29,731 nt of DNA from the NCBI GenBank assembly GCA_905214345.1, contig CAJMLV010000033.1, positions 1-29,731 of the forward strand. Reading direction: 5' to 3'. The notes beneath the pieces are model-generated. The model worked only from the letters and a program-made list of their open reading frames with translations. It was not told the origin of the DNA and ran no database searches. Below, piece by piece: positions 24,376 through 29,731 of this stretch (position 1 is the first letter of the stretch; each line of letters begins with the position of its first letter). This stretch comes from an uncultured bacterium (lineage in GTDB: Bacteria > Bacillota > Clostridia > Oscillospirales > Ruminococcaceae). Both the position numbers and the translations under genes were made by a program.

Positions 24376-24942
24376 TCAATAAGTGTGGTCGCAGATCTCG
24401 TTGATCTTGTCCCGCAGGGCTGCAAAATCCTCGAAGGCAAGAGGTTTGTTGTGCGGGTTGCGCAGCAGCGCGGCGGAATGAAGGGTCGCCATGAACAACG
24501 TGCCCTGTTTGTCAAAGAATTTACCGTGATCCTTGGTGACAGAAAGATTCTTGTCGATCATCTGCTGGGCAGCCACACGGCCCAGACAAACCACGATTTT
24601 CGGGCGCAGCAGCTGGAACTGCTGGCGCAGCCAGGGCATGCAGGCCGCGGATTCCTCCGGCAGAGGATCGCGGTTTTCCGGCGGGCGGCACTTGACGATA
24701 TTGGCAATAAAGATGTTGCGGTTGCGGTCCAAGTCGATGGCTTCCAGATAGCTGTCCAGCAGTTTGCCGCTGCGTCCCACAAAGGGCAGGCCCTGCTCAT
24801 CTTCATTGGCACCGGGCCCTTCGCCCACGAACATTACTTCCGCATTGGGCACTCCTTGCCCGAACACGACGTTTTTACGGGTCTCGCACAGGCTGCAGCG
24901 ACGGCAGGCAAGACATTCGGCTTTCAGGGTTTCGAAGTCCAT
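24376..24942 (-). CDS. Type 4 uracil-DNA glycosylase
   Basis: A 188-residue family 4 UDG that removes uracil from DNA to start base excision repair. The four iron-sulfur cysteines fit C13 and C16 near the N-terminus (CLACRRC) and C85 and C101 further on. Catalytic-site motifs are GEGPGANEDEQGLPFVGRSG at 40-59, then NIVKCRPPENRDP at 81-93, and the late HSAALLRNP at 155-163, where most members read HPxxLL. Length is normal. I chose ATG 24942, which has GAGGTG upstream; the open frame continues to 25491 but that extension overlaps the divergent membrane-protein gene and is not UDG-like. Confidence 0.9.
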   Translation of the reverse strand: MDFETLKAECLACRRCSLCETRKNVVFGQGVPNAEVMFVGEGPGANEDEQGLPFVGRSGKLLDSYLEAIDLDRNRNIFIANIVKCRPPENRDPLPEESAACMPWLRQQFQLLRPKIVVCLGRVAAQQMIDKNLSVTKDHGKFFDKQGTLFMATLHSAALLRNPHNKPLAFEDFAALRDKINEICDHTY

Positions 24943-24973
24943 AGATAACACCTCATTTGTTTTTCTGCTTATT

Positions 24974-25002
24974 ATTGTATCTGTTCCATTGCCAGGATAC
25001 AA
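24974..25002 (-). promoter_or_regulatory. Possible promoter of the uracil-DNA glycosylase gene
   Basis: On the - strand, TTGTAT (24997-25002) and TACAAT (24974-24979) are 17 bases apart. The -35 is weak and the -10 is good. It gives a short leader ending at the start codon at 24942. Confidence 0.4.
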
Positions 25003-25072
25003 GCAAAATGTTATTTTTCCTTTGCCGCCGGGCATACTGTTATGGAACGACATGTAAAAGGAGGGGGCGCGT

Positions 25073-25618
25073 ATGGGACTTGCATCGGTTGTGATGAGAT
25101 TGGCCTGTCTGCTTTTTGGGGCGGCAGTGGGGATGATCCTTCCGGAAAAGCGATGCAGGGAGCTTTGCCGCCCGTTTACGCCGTCGGCAGGGGAATTGAT
25201 GACGCTTGCGCTGGGGGTGAGCAAAACAGTGGTGACCTGTGCGGCGGCAGCGGTGGCGGCACCCATGCCAGTACAGGTATCTATTCTATATACGGGTATG
25301 GGCCTTCTTGGCGCAGACTGCCTGACGAGAAAATCCGGGCAGGAAACGTGGCTGCCCATCATCTGCCCATGGCTGATTTTGTATCTTCCTTTTACGGGGG
25401 TGCTTGCCTGCCTGGGAGGCGGACTGCTGGTGCTGTCCGCCGGTGTACCCTGTATGGCAGGATTGGCTATGGTGGTGCTGGCGGCACCCATGGCGCTGCT
25501 TCAATTCGAGGCGGAAGGCGGGCTGGTGCTTTTGCTGGCAGCCGCCATACTGTGCGCCGAACAAGTGGCGGTGGTTCTGCAAGACAGAAAAAAGAGAAAA
25601 ATGCAAAAAAATGTTTGA
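25073..25618 (+). CDS. Small polytopic membrane protein of unknown function
   Basis: A 181-residue, very hydrophobic protein with about five or six membrane stretches (near residues 5-22, 47-63, 68-82, 95-122, 124-145 and 149-168) and a basic C-terminal tail, RKKRKMQK. AAAAGGAGGGGG precedes ATG 25073, which is why I prefer this frame over the overlapping frame starting at 25042. I do not recognise a family. The size, number of helices and basic tail loosely recall PlsY-type glycerol-3-phosphate acyltransferases, but the conserved GSGNIGATN-like motif is missing, so no function is claimed. It stands alone between the uracil glycosylase gene and the tRNA cluster. The 150 bases after it are AT-rich, with no clear terminator. 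Confidence 0.6.
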   Translation: MGLASVVMRLACLLFGAAVGMILPEKRCRELCRPFTPSAGELMTLALGVSKTVVTCAAAAVAAPMPVQVSILYTGMGLLGADCLTRKSGQETWLPIICPWLILYLPFTGVLACLGGGLLVLSAGVPCMAGLAMVVLAAPMALLQFEAEGGLVLLLAAAILCAEQVAVVLQDRKKRKMQKNV

Positions 25619-25774
25619 AATAAATTCAAAGAAAAATTGGTCGCCGACAGCACAACATGGCCTTTTGGGGGCTGTGAAACAGAATTTTTTCAAGAAATTT
25701 TGAAAATAATTTTTCGATATAATGGCAAAAATCGAAATTCAAAAAGTTTTTTTCAAAAAAATGCAAAAAACCTG

Positions 25775-25803
25775 TTGACATTTCGGGAATCGTCGGCTAT
25801 AAT
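25775..25803 (+). promoter_or_regulatory. Strong promoter of the tRNA cluster, with UP-like A tracts
   Basis: A perfect TTGACA at 25775-25780 and a perfect TATAAT at 25798-25803 are 17 bases apart. The 60 bases before it hold repeated A and T tracts (about 25738-25770), as in UP elements that bind the RNA polymerase alpha subunit. This fits a stable-RNA promoter. The leader 25804-25860 shows no gene. Confidence 0.85.
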
Positions 25804-25860
25804 CATACACGTTGCAGCCGCCAAGGCCAAGCGCCAAAGGCAAAAGCAACCGCTGGTTTT

Positions 25861-25937
25861 GGCCCGGTAGTTCAGTTGGTTAGAACGCTAGCCTGTCACG
25901 CTAGAGGTCGTCAGTTCGAGCCTGATTCGGGTCGCCA
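25861..25937 (+). tRNA. tRNA-Asp (anticodon GTC)
   Basis: A 77-base cloverleaf with encoded CCA. The acceptor GGCCCGG pairs with TCGGGTC (two G-T pairs). The anticodon loop CTGTCAC gives GTC, and the T arm reads GTTCGAGC. It is first in the Asp-Thr-Trp cluster. Confidence 0.95.
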
Positions 25938-25940
25938 TTT

Positions 25941-26016
<76 letters not shown>

Positions 26017-26020
26017 GCGC

Positions 26021-26050
26021 AAGACCCACAGCTTATAAACTGTGGGTCTT
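26021..26050 (+). terminator. Terminator-like hairpin between tRNA-Thr and tRNA-Trp
   Basis: AAGACCCACAG at 26021-26031 pairs perfectly with CTGTGGGTCTT at 26040-26050 around an 8-base loop, and TT follows, giving TTTT. It would stop or attenuate transcription before tRNA-Trp, which begins only six bases later. The loop contains TATAAA. Confidence 0.75.
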
Positions 26051-26056
26051 TTACGT

Positions 26057-26132
26057 AGGGGCATAGCTCAGTTGGTAGAGCAGCGGTCTCCAAAACCGCG
26101 TGCCGAGGGTTCGAATCCTTCTACCCCTGCCA
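26057..26132 (+). tRNA. tRNA-Trp (anticodon CCA)
   Basis: A 76-base cloverleaf with encoded CCA. The anticodon stem GCGGT/ACCGC encloses loop CTCCAAA, giving CCA. The D and T arms are normal. The acceptor AGGGGCA faces TACCCCT, leaving one C-A mismatch at pair 6-67, where G would be expected at 67. It borders the AT-rich element. Confidence 0.92.
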
Positions 26133-26137
26133 AGATT

Positions 26138-26187
26138 ACCCGCTGATTTTTGACGAAACAACGTCAGAAATTGGCGGGTTTTCTTTT
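26138..26187 (+). terminator. Terminator after tRNA-Trp
   Basis: An 18-pair stem with a few G-T pairs runs from ACCCGC at 26138 through TTGACG, loops over AAACAA (26156-26161), and returns from CGTCAG to GCGGGT at 26179. TTTTCTTTTT follows. It ends the tRNA transcript and marks the last clearly chromosomal feature. Confidence 0.85.
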
Positions 26188-26206
26188 TGCCTGTACGGTT
26201 TATCGT

Positions 26207-26230
26207 AGTATAACGACACACCGTTATACT
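26207..26230. other. Candidate recombinase core site (attL)
   Basis: AGTATAACG at 26207-26215 and CGTTATACT at 26222-26230 are perfect 9-base inverted arms around the 6-base centre ACACAC. Inverted 9-13-base arms flanking a 6-8-base crossover region are the typical core of tyrosine-recombinase sites. It lies just past the tRNA terminator and about 200 bases before the integrase gene. The call is inference from geometry and position. Confidence 0.4.
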
Positions 26231-26235
26231 TAAAC

Positions 26236-26275
26236 TTTCCCATCTTTTCCCATCTTTTCCCATCCTTTCCCATCT
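26236..26275. repeat. Four tandem 10-base repeats
   Basis: The unit TTTCCCATCT, ten bases long, recurs four times in register with one base change in the last full unit (CATCCTTTCC). The period is close to one DNA helical turn, so each copy faces the same side. Arm-type binding sites for an integrase or an iteron-like function are possible. Confidence 0.75.
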
Positions 26276-26320
26276 AGTTTATGATACATTTAAGAAACCT
26301 GGCCGGTTGTATCATAAACT
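26276..26320. repeat. 13-base inverted repeat abutting the integrase promoter
   Basis: AGTTTATGATACA at 26276-26288 is the exact reverse complement of TGTATCATAAACT at 26308-26320, with a 19-base centre. The right arm ends six bases before the -35 element at 26327. This layout suggests an operator for a repressor or a recombinase/excisionase binding site. Confidence 0.7.
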
Positions 26321-26326
26321 TATTCC

Positions 26327-26355
26327 TTTACAAGAAAGCAATAACATGATATAAT
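26327..26355 (+). promoter_or_regulatory. Promoter of the integrase gene
   Basis: TTTACA at 26327-26332 and a perfect TATAAT at 26350-26355 are spaced by 17 bases, about 80 bases before the integrase start. Confidence 0.7.
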
Positions 26356-26435
26356 AATTGCACAAAAAATGACGCAACAACAACTATCTGCGACAATCCT
26401 TGCAACATTACATACGCAGAAGGAGGTTGTTGTGT

Positions 26436-27773
26436 ATGAGAAAAAAGAACATAGATAAGATGTATCATAAACAAGACGCAGAATATGATACAGAAAAGAC
26501 TAAGCCAGAACGGCCCGAGCTTCCTAAGCTGCTTAGGGGCCAGGGGTCTATGAGCTGGTTCAGGGAAGGAGTCATTGTATATCGGAAATACGTTCAATGT
26601 GGAGATGATCGAGTTCAGGCGGCTGTCTATGGCAAAACAGTCAATGAAGTAATGAGACTTATGCGGGCGAAGGAGATTGAGCTCGCACGTAAGTTTATCA
26701 AAGACAATGCCAAGACCTTAGAGATTGCCATGCGGGAATGGATAGAGACCAAAGAGCTTTCATTGAAACAAACAAGCTATGATCGCATAGAGTCTGTATT
26801 CAACAATCAAATCTGTGGACATCCCATTGCTCGAATAAGATACCAACAGATTGGAGAGAAAGAGATACGAGAGCATCTTGAAACATTGATTAGGAAAGAC
26901 AGGCTGTCATGGTCAACAGTTAAAAAGTGCTATGATCTTCTAAATGGATTCTTCAGACAGTCCGTGCAGAGAAAGCGTCTCGATGTAAATCCAATGGAAT
27001 TTGTTAAAATGCCAACACAAGGGCAAATGGAAACAAAGACCAAGGATATTTGCTACCTTACAAAAGACGAGATACAAAAATTTACAGAAGAAGCAACCAG
27101 GGTACTGGATGGTGACATGCCAGCTTACAACTGGGGCAAGGCAGCACCTGTCGGAAAAACGTATCATGTACCAGCGTATCGTTATGGATGGATCTTTATT
27201 TTTGACATCTACACCGGCCTGCGCATTGGAGAGTTGTGTGCTTTACGTTGGAAAGATATAGACTTTAAAGCGAAGACCGTTAGCGTTACAAAGAGCGTAC
27301 ATGATGTGAAGAATCGAGAGTACGACGAAGACAACCCGGAAAAGATGCGCCTCAACAAAATCAATAGGTATGTAATTGTAGAAGGTTCTACAAAAACAGA
27401 GGCGACAAGACTTATTCCACTAAACTCTAAGGCTATGGAGGCCATAGAGGAGTATAGGAAGACTTGCACCTTTACAAAGCCGGACGATTATGTTGTCGCT
27501 ACTAAATACGGGAAGTGCAACAACCTGCATAACATGTACAGAAGATTAAATGATATTCTTCGTAGAGCAGGGATCGACAAAAGCTCTGGTGCGCACGGAG
27601 TCCATATGTTGCGCCATACTTGTGCCAGTCTTTTGTTTGAGCATGGTGTTCCCGTTGAGATTATAGCCAGCATTCTTGGTAATTCCCCTGAAGTGTGCAG
27701 AAAAACCTATGTACACTTTTGCCAGCAGCAAAAAGCAGATGCGATTAGGAAAATCGAGGCGTTTGAGATATGA
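26436..27773 (+). CDS. Tyrosine-type site-specific integrase
   Basis: A 445-residue tyrosine recombinase of the Tn916/phage integrase type that would cut and join the element's attachment sites. The N-terminal part (about 85-190) is the SAM-like core-binding domain. The catalytic domain shows YTGLRIGELCALRW with R263, the beta-hairpin lysine K320 in STKTEATRLIPL, H390-x-x-R393 in HMLRHTCASLL, and the nucleophile Y425 in RKTYVHF. The usual LGH histidine before the tyrosine is N416 (ILGNSPEV), a variation whose effect is unknown. AAGGAGG at 26420-26426 fixes ATG 26436; the frame extends to a TTG at 26400 without a site. It points away from the tRNA cluster into the element. Four copies of a TATGATACA-type motif lie before and inside its first codons. 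Confidence 0.92.
   Translation: MRKKNIDKMYHKQDAEYDTEKTKPERPELPKLLRGQGSMSWFREGVIVYRKYVQCGDDRVQAAVYGKTVNEVMRLMRAKEIELARKFIKDNAKTLEIAMREWIETKELSLKQTSYDRIESVFNNQICGHPIARIRYQQIGEKEIREHLETLIRKDRLSWSTVKKCYDLLNGFFRQSVQRKRLDVNPMEFVKMPTQGQMETKTKDICYLTKDEIQKFTEEATRVLDGDMPAYNWGKAAPVGKTYHVPAYRYGWIFIFDIYTGLRIGELCALRWKDIDFKAKTVSVTKSVHDVKNREYDEDNPEKMRLNKINRYVIVEGSTKTEATRLIPLNSKAMEAIEEYRKTCTFTKPDDYVVATKYGKCNNLHNMYRRLNDILRRAGIDKSSGAHGVHMLRHTCASLLFEHGVPVEIIASILGNSPEVCRKTYVHFCQQQKADAIRKIEAFEI
26461..26492. repeat. Third and fourth copies of the integrase-region motif
   Basis: TGTATCATAAAC at 26461-26472 repeats exactly 12 bases of the right arm at 26308-26319. TATGATACA at 26484-26492 is the reverse complement of its first nine bases, giving another inverted pair with a 14-base centre. 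Both lie inside the first 20 codons of the integrase gene, where they also encode protein. Confidence 0.65.
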
Positions 27774-27913
27774 GATCGTTATCGATGCGATCTTCTTGGT
27801 CTTATCTTGAAACGTGAATGACTTTTGTATACAATGCAATTAGAAAATTCTAAGTGTGCAAAGATGTGATGTAGGTGGGCCAAAACACTTTGAGAGAAAA
27901 ATATCATTATTAA
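27774..27913. other. Gap between integrase and pseudogene
   Basis: No gene is seen. It contains a weak AGATCG/CGATCT hairpin at 27773-27793 right after the integrase stop, a perfect 10-base palindrome TTGTATACAA at 27825-27834, and a TTAGAA/TTCTAA inverted repeat at 27840-27853. Any of these could be a weak terminator or regulatory site, but none is strong. Confidence 0.4.
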
Positions 27914-28300
27914 GACCAGATTCAGCGGTTTCGCCTGATTGATGATACGTTCATGAGTGTGGTTTTTCAAGATATCGATTGTACACAGTTTCTAATCCGT
28001 ACACTTTTGCAGGATGACGATTTATGTGTCACCTAGGTGGAAACGTAGAACTCGCTCAAGAATCTGCGCGGCCGGTCTGTACGGCTGGACATTACCGCAC
28101 ATGATAAGACAGGCAAAATCTATAACATTATGTGCCGTATTATGGAAGCACTGACGAATGAAGGACGTGTAGAAGGGTGTTTGGCTATGCTGCTCGAAAA
28201 TGCAAGAAAACTTATTGCGCGTGGTATAAGCCTCGAGGAAGTGCCTGACATTTTGGAATTGAGTAAAGAAGACAGAAAGTTTGTACAGGATAATTTATGA
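27914..28300 (+). pseudogene. Decayed PD-(D/E)XK nuclease-family transposase (Rpn-like)
   Basis: One frame, read through two TAG codons (28034-28036 and 28046-28048), gives pieces of the family in the right order. First comes RFRLIDDTFMSVVFQD and CTQFLIRTLLQDD, then NSLKNLRGRSVRLDITAH and DKTGKIYNI, the nuclease core with the metal-binding aspartate of RLD. It then jumps straight to MCRIMEALTNEGRV and the C-terminal ISLEEVPDILELSKED helix. In intact members about 120 or more residues lie between the core and the CRxME segment, including the ExQ catalytic half, so there is a large in-frame internal deletion as well as the stops. The gene cannot make a working nuclease. No start codon is clear: a TAA lies at 27911. 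Family recognised from memory of its motifs. Confidence 0.7.
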
Positions 28301-28339
28301 AATGATTTAGGGACGCGATATGGCACGCCATGGTATTGG

Positions 28340-28376
28340 GAGAGAACGGCGTCAGAGTTGTTCTCTCTTGTTTTTG
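28340..28376 (+). terminator. Terminator after the Rpn-like remnant
   Basis: GAGAGAAC at 28340-28347 pairs perfectly with GTTCTCTC at 28360-28367 around a 12-base loop, and TTGTTTTTG follows. It is the former terminator of the decayed gene, or a boundary before the zinc-ribbon gene. Confidence 0.7.
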
Positions 28377-28413
28377 TATGCTAAATGGATAATGGTTGTG
28401 ATATGAAAAAGCT

Positions 28414-28572
28414 ATGGACAACAAATTGAACGGCGACCTCGAAAAAAGCAATCAGCCACAATACAAACTGTGCAGCATACTTGTGTTGTTCGACGATACA
28501 GAGAGATGCCCGTTTTGTCATCAAAAGTTAAACAAAAGTGGGGCTGTTGTGGAGACTCTTGTATATAAATAG
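28414..28572 (+). CDS. N-terminal zinc-ribbon piece, ended by in-frame TAG
   Basis: A 52-codon frame from ATG 28414 to TAG 28570-28572. It contains CPFCHQKL, the first half of a zinc ribbon. The second half, VRCCVSFCSKC, lies just beyond the TAG in the same frame, and that frame then runs open to 29442. The piece is therefore very probably the N-terminus of the following gene, cut off by a nonsense change, rather than a small gene of its own. Ribosome site before 28414 is weak (GAAAAAG). Confidence 0.5.
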   Translation: MDNKLNGDLEKSNQPQYKLCSILVLFDDTERCPFCHQKLNKSGAVVETLVYK

Positions 28573-28671
28573 TCGGATATAATTCGTACAGTTCGTTGCT
28601 GTGTTTCATTTTGTAGTAAATGTCTTATACCAATCGCCCAGTATTCTGAAATTAAACCTATCATAGAGAAA

Positions 28672-29442
28672 TTGAAGCCATACGAGATTCATATGTTAGC
28701 GGCAAAATACATGAGGTCACCAAAGAGAGCGTTAGATGCGTGTTATGGCGTTACATGTAATGTTCGTTCGAAAGGCAGAATTCCAGCGCATATTCGAAAG
28801 AAATTTACAGAAAAGACTAAGTATCATTTTAGATACGATCCTGACACTTGGAGAAAATCTCCGCCCACCATTGCACGGGGAAAAGAGGACGATGTACTTT
28901 GGATTTTCTCAAAAAAGTGTACCTGTAAAGATTGTTTTGATACATGGAAGGTAGACACAATTGTAAATCGGGCAGCAGTTGTTTCTACAAAATCAGGGAA
29001 ATTAGTTGAAGTAAATGTTCAATTTTGTATGTCTTGTGGTAAATTTTATATGAATTACGAGTCGTTTAAGGCATGCCAAAAAATATATGGCGGATTAGAC
29101 GTTGACTTGATTTATGATCATAGTATTATTCATGATGATTTTGAACATGAATTTGACGATTATAGTATACTTAGCACACATGGATATAATGTGAAAAATG
29201 GAACCCCAAGAACAACAAGACAGAGCATCCTTAGCCATATATTAGACGAAAAGATATCTACAAAACATGAAATTATAAAGCTGCTTACCCAGTTTATTAA
29301 AATCAATAAGAATCGGTGTCCAGACGCTTGTCGCAAATGGCAAGAGGATATTTTGTTTGTCAATCAATATCATATTGAAGACCAAGAAAATGTGGGATTA
29401 CTGCAGATAAAACAAGGTGGAAAAATAAAAAAAGACGGTTGA
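28672..29442 (+). CDS. Zinc-ribbon protein of unknown function (downstream part)
   Basis: A 256-residue frame beginning at TTG 28672 (first ATG at 28693). It is in the same frame as the 28414 piece and open without break from the TAG at 28570. It is basic and AT-rich. The middle holds a clear zinc ribbon, CTCKDC, then about 30 residues with VNRAAVVSTKSGKLVEVNV, then QFCMSCGKFYMNYESF, matching the spacing of the first ribbon split by the TAG (CPFC ... SFCSKCLIPIAQYSEI). The N-terminal part after the TAG and the C-terminal region (TRQSILSHILDEKISTKHEI) have no family I can name. Start choice is uncertain; if translation restarts here, the protein lacks the first ribbon. No enzyme function is claimed. 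Codon use differs strongly from the chromosomal genes. Confidence 0.55.
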   Translation: MKPYEIHMLAAKYMRSPKRALDACYGVTCNVRSKGRIPAHIRKKFTEKTKYHFRYDPDTWRKSPPTIARGKEDDVLWIFSKKCTCKDCFDTWKVDTIVNRAAVVSTKSGKLVEVNVQFCMSCGKFYMNYESFKACQKIYGGLDVDLIYDHSIIHDDFEHEFDDYSILSTHGYNVKNGTPRTTRQSILSHILDEKISTKHEIIKLLTQFIKINKNRCPDACRKWQEDILFVNQYHIEDQENVGLLQIKQGGKIKKDG

Positions 29443-29484
29443 AATGTGAATGGTACAACAGTCATTGGTTGGTCTTGCACAGAT

Positions 29485-29502
29485 GGCGCGTTCTGACGCG
29501 CT
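29485..29502 (+). terminator. Small hairpin after the zinc-ribbon gene
   Basis: GCGCGT at 29486-29491 pairs with ACGCGC at 29496-29501 around TCTG, extended by one G-T pair. TGTTTGTTTG follows about nine bases later, so termination would be weak. Confidence 0.4.
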
Positions 29503-29552
29503 CTAAGGAGTGTTTGTTTGCTGGTAATATACTTTCATTACTAAAGCTAAAA

Positions 29553-29589
29553 ATAGCCCACAGGGCCTGATAGGGGCCTTGTGGGCTAT
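29553..29589. terminator. Strong hairpin, best as a - strand terminator
   Basis: A 15-pair stem, ATAGCCCACAGGGCC from 29553 with GGCCTTGTGGGCTAT ending at 29589, has one G-T pair and a 7-base loop. On the - strand it is followed by TTTT, so it should stop transcripts coming from the right; on the + strand the following sequence is T-poor. Confidence 0.75.
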
Positions 29590-29596
29590 GTGTGTT

Positions 29597-29731
29597 TTAT
29601 GAAAGAAGAGGGTCAAATATTGGCTTTCGTTTTCTGAACATTAATTCAAAATGTGACGGAAGTGGTGATAAGGTAGAATAAGTTTCGCAAATTGAAAAGA
29701 GGATAAAAGAAGACATGGTTTGCAGAACTCT
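29597..29731 (-). CDS. Possible C-terminal end of a - strand gene (partial)
   Basis: On the - strand, one frame is open from the window edge to TAA at 29597-29599, about 44 codons, ending HFELMFRKRKPIFDPLLS. The strong - strand terminator hairpin starts eight bases after the stop, which is the main reason to take it seriously. There is no recognisable domain in this short piece, and chance openness cannot be excluded. Confidence 0.3.
   Translation of the reverse strand, partial: RVLQTMSSFILFSICETYSTLSPLPSHFELMFRKRKPIFDPLLS

Larger units (their letters stand above)
26191..29731. mobile_element. Left part of an integrated element beside the tRNA cluster
   Basis: Base composition drops sharply after the tRNA terminator, from GC-rich genes with mostly C/G third positions to AT-rich genes using AGA, AAA and ATA freely. 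The stretch starts with a possible core recombination site, repeats and a tyrosine recombinase, and continues with a broken Rpn-like transposase-nuclease gene and an interrupted zinc-ribbon gene. The right end is outside the window. No conjugation, replication or cargo genes are seen, so the type (ICE, prophage remnant or small island) is open. Confidence 0.6.

Noticed and set aside
25042..25623. Overlapping + strand frame over the membrane-protein gene
   Set aside because: No ribosome site at 25042, while 25073 has AAAAGGAGGGGG and gives a coherent membrane protein.
25700..25723. Second promoter (TTGAAA and TATAAT) before the tRNA cluster
   Set aside because: The spacing is only 12 bases, too short for a sigma-A promoter; the perfect promoter lies at 25775-25803.
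26236..26275. CRISPR array
   Set aside because: The repeats are 10 bases and directly adjacent with no unique spacers, and no cas genes are present.

Overview
The window looks like a piece of chromosome from a Gram-positive anaerobic Clostridia member. The Oscillospiraceae (Faecalibacterium, Subdoligranulum, Gemmiger and relatives) fit best. The supporting signs are an FMN riboswitch before a RibU-type ECF transporter, an S-box (SAM-I) riboswitch before metK, flavin-dependent ThyX, an MltG (YrrL-like) gene beside a YrrO-like U32 protein, strong AGGAGG ribosome sites, and GC-rich housekeeping genes. The genus is an inference. Positions 1 to about 26190 are ordinary, densely packed chromosome. 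From about 26190 to the end the DNA turns AT-rich and carries a tyrosine recombinase and decayed genes, which I read as the left end of an integrated element beside a tRNA cluster.

Layout. 1-3962: the tail of an unidentified gene and its terminator, then a promoter and four + strand genes: a GCS2-type glutamate-cysteine ligase, an overlapping glutathionylspermidine-synthase-like ATP-grasp protein, a DinB-like protein and a small lipoprotein. 3975-5180: an MscS channel on the - strand. 5208-7664: two riboswitch units, FMN/ribU and SAM-I/metK, each with promoter, aptamer, terminator and gene. 7691-8904: a GNAT acetyltransferase converging on a P-loop kinase-like gene. 8910-13028: recD2, comF and an mreB-like gene joined by 4-base stop/start overlaps. 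13105-20662: pcrA/uvrD, thyX, tmk, a second GNAT, mltG and a U32 protein, closely spaced and closed by a shared terminator. 20728-25002: on the - strand, a RecB-nuclease/XPD-helicase fusion, a PRK06851-like double P-loop protein, and a type 4 uracil-DNA glycosylase. 25073-25618: a small membrane protein. 25775-26187: a consensus promoter driving tRNA-Asp, tRNA-Thr and tRNA-Trp.

How the genes work together. ThyX makes dTMP and Tmk phosphorylates it, beside a PcrA-type helicase. RecD2, PcrA, the XPD-type nuclease-helicase and the uracil glycosylase give the region a strong genome-maintenance flavour. MltG and the MreB-like protein act in cell-wall growth. The two riboswitch units control flavin uptake and SAM synthesis in response to their end products. 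The GCS2/ATP-grasp pair suggests production of a gamma-glutamyl thiol or peptide of unknown structure.

The element at the right end has the most unexplained structure. Within about 290 bases before and into the integrase gene lie a 9-6-9 inverted repeat that resembles a recombinase core site, four tandem 10-base repeats, and a 13-base inverted repeat abutting the integrase promoter whose arm recurs inside the integrase coding start. Beyond the integrase are the internally deleted remains of a PD-(D/E)XK (Rpn-like) transposase-nuclease gene. A double zinc-ribbon protein gene follows, interrupted by one in-frame TAG.
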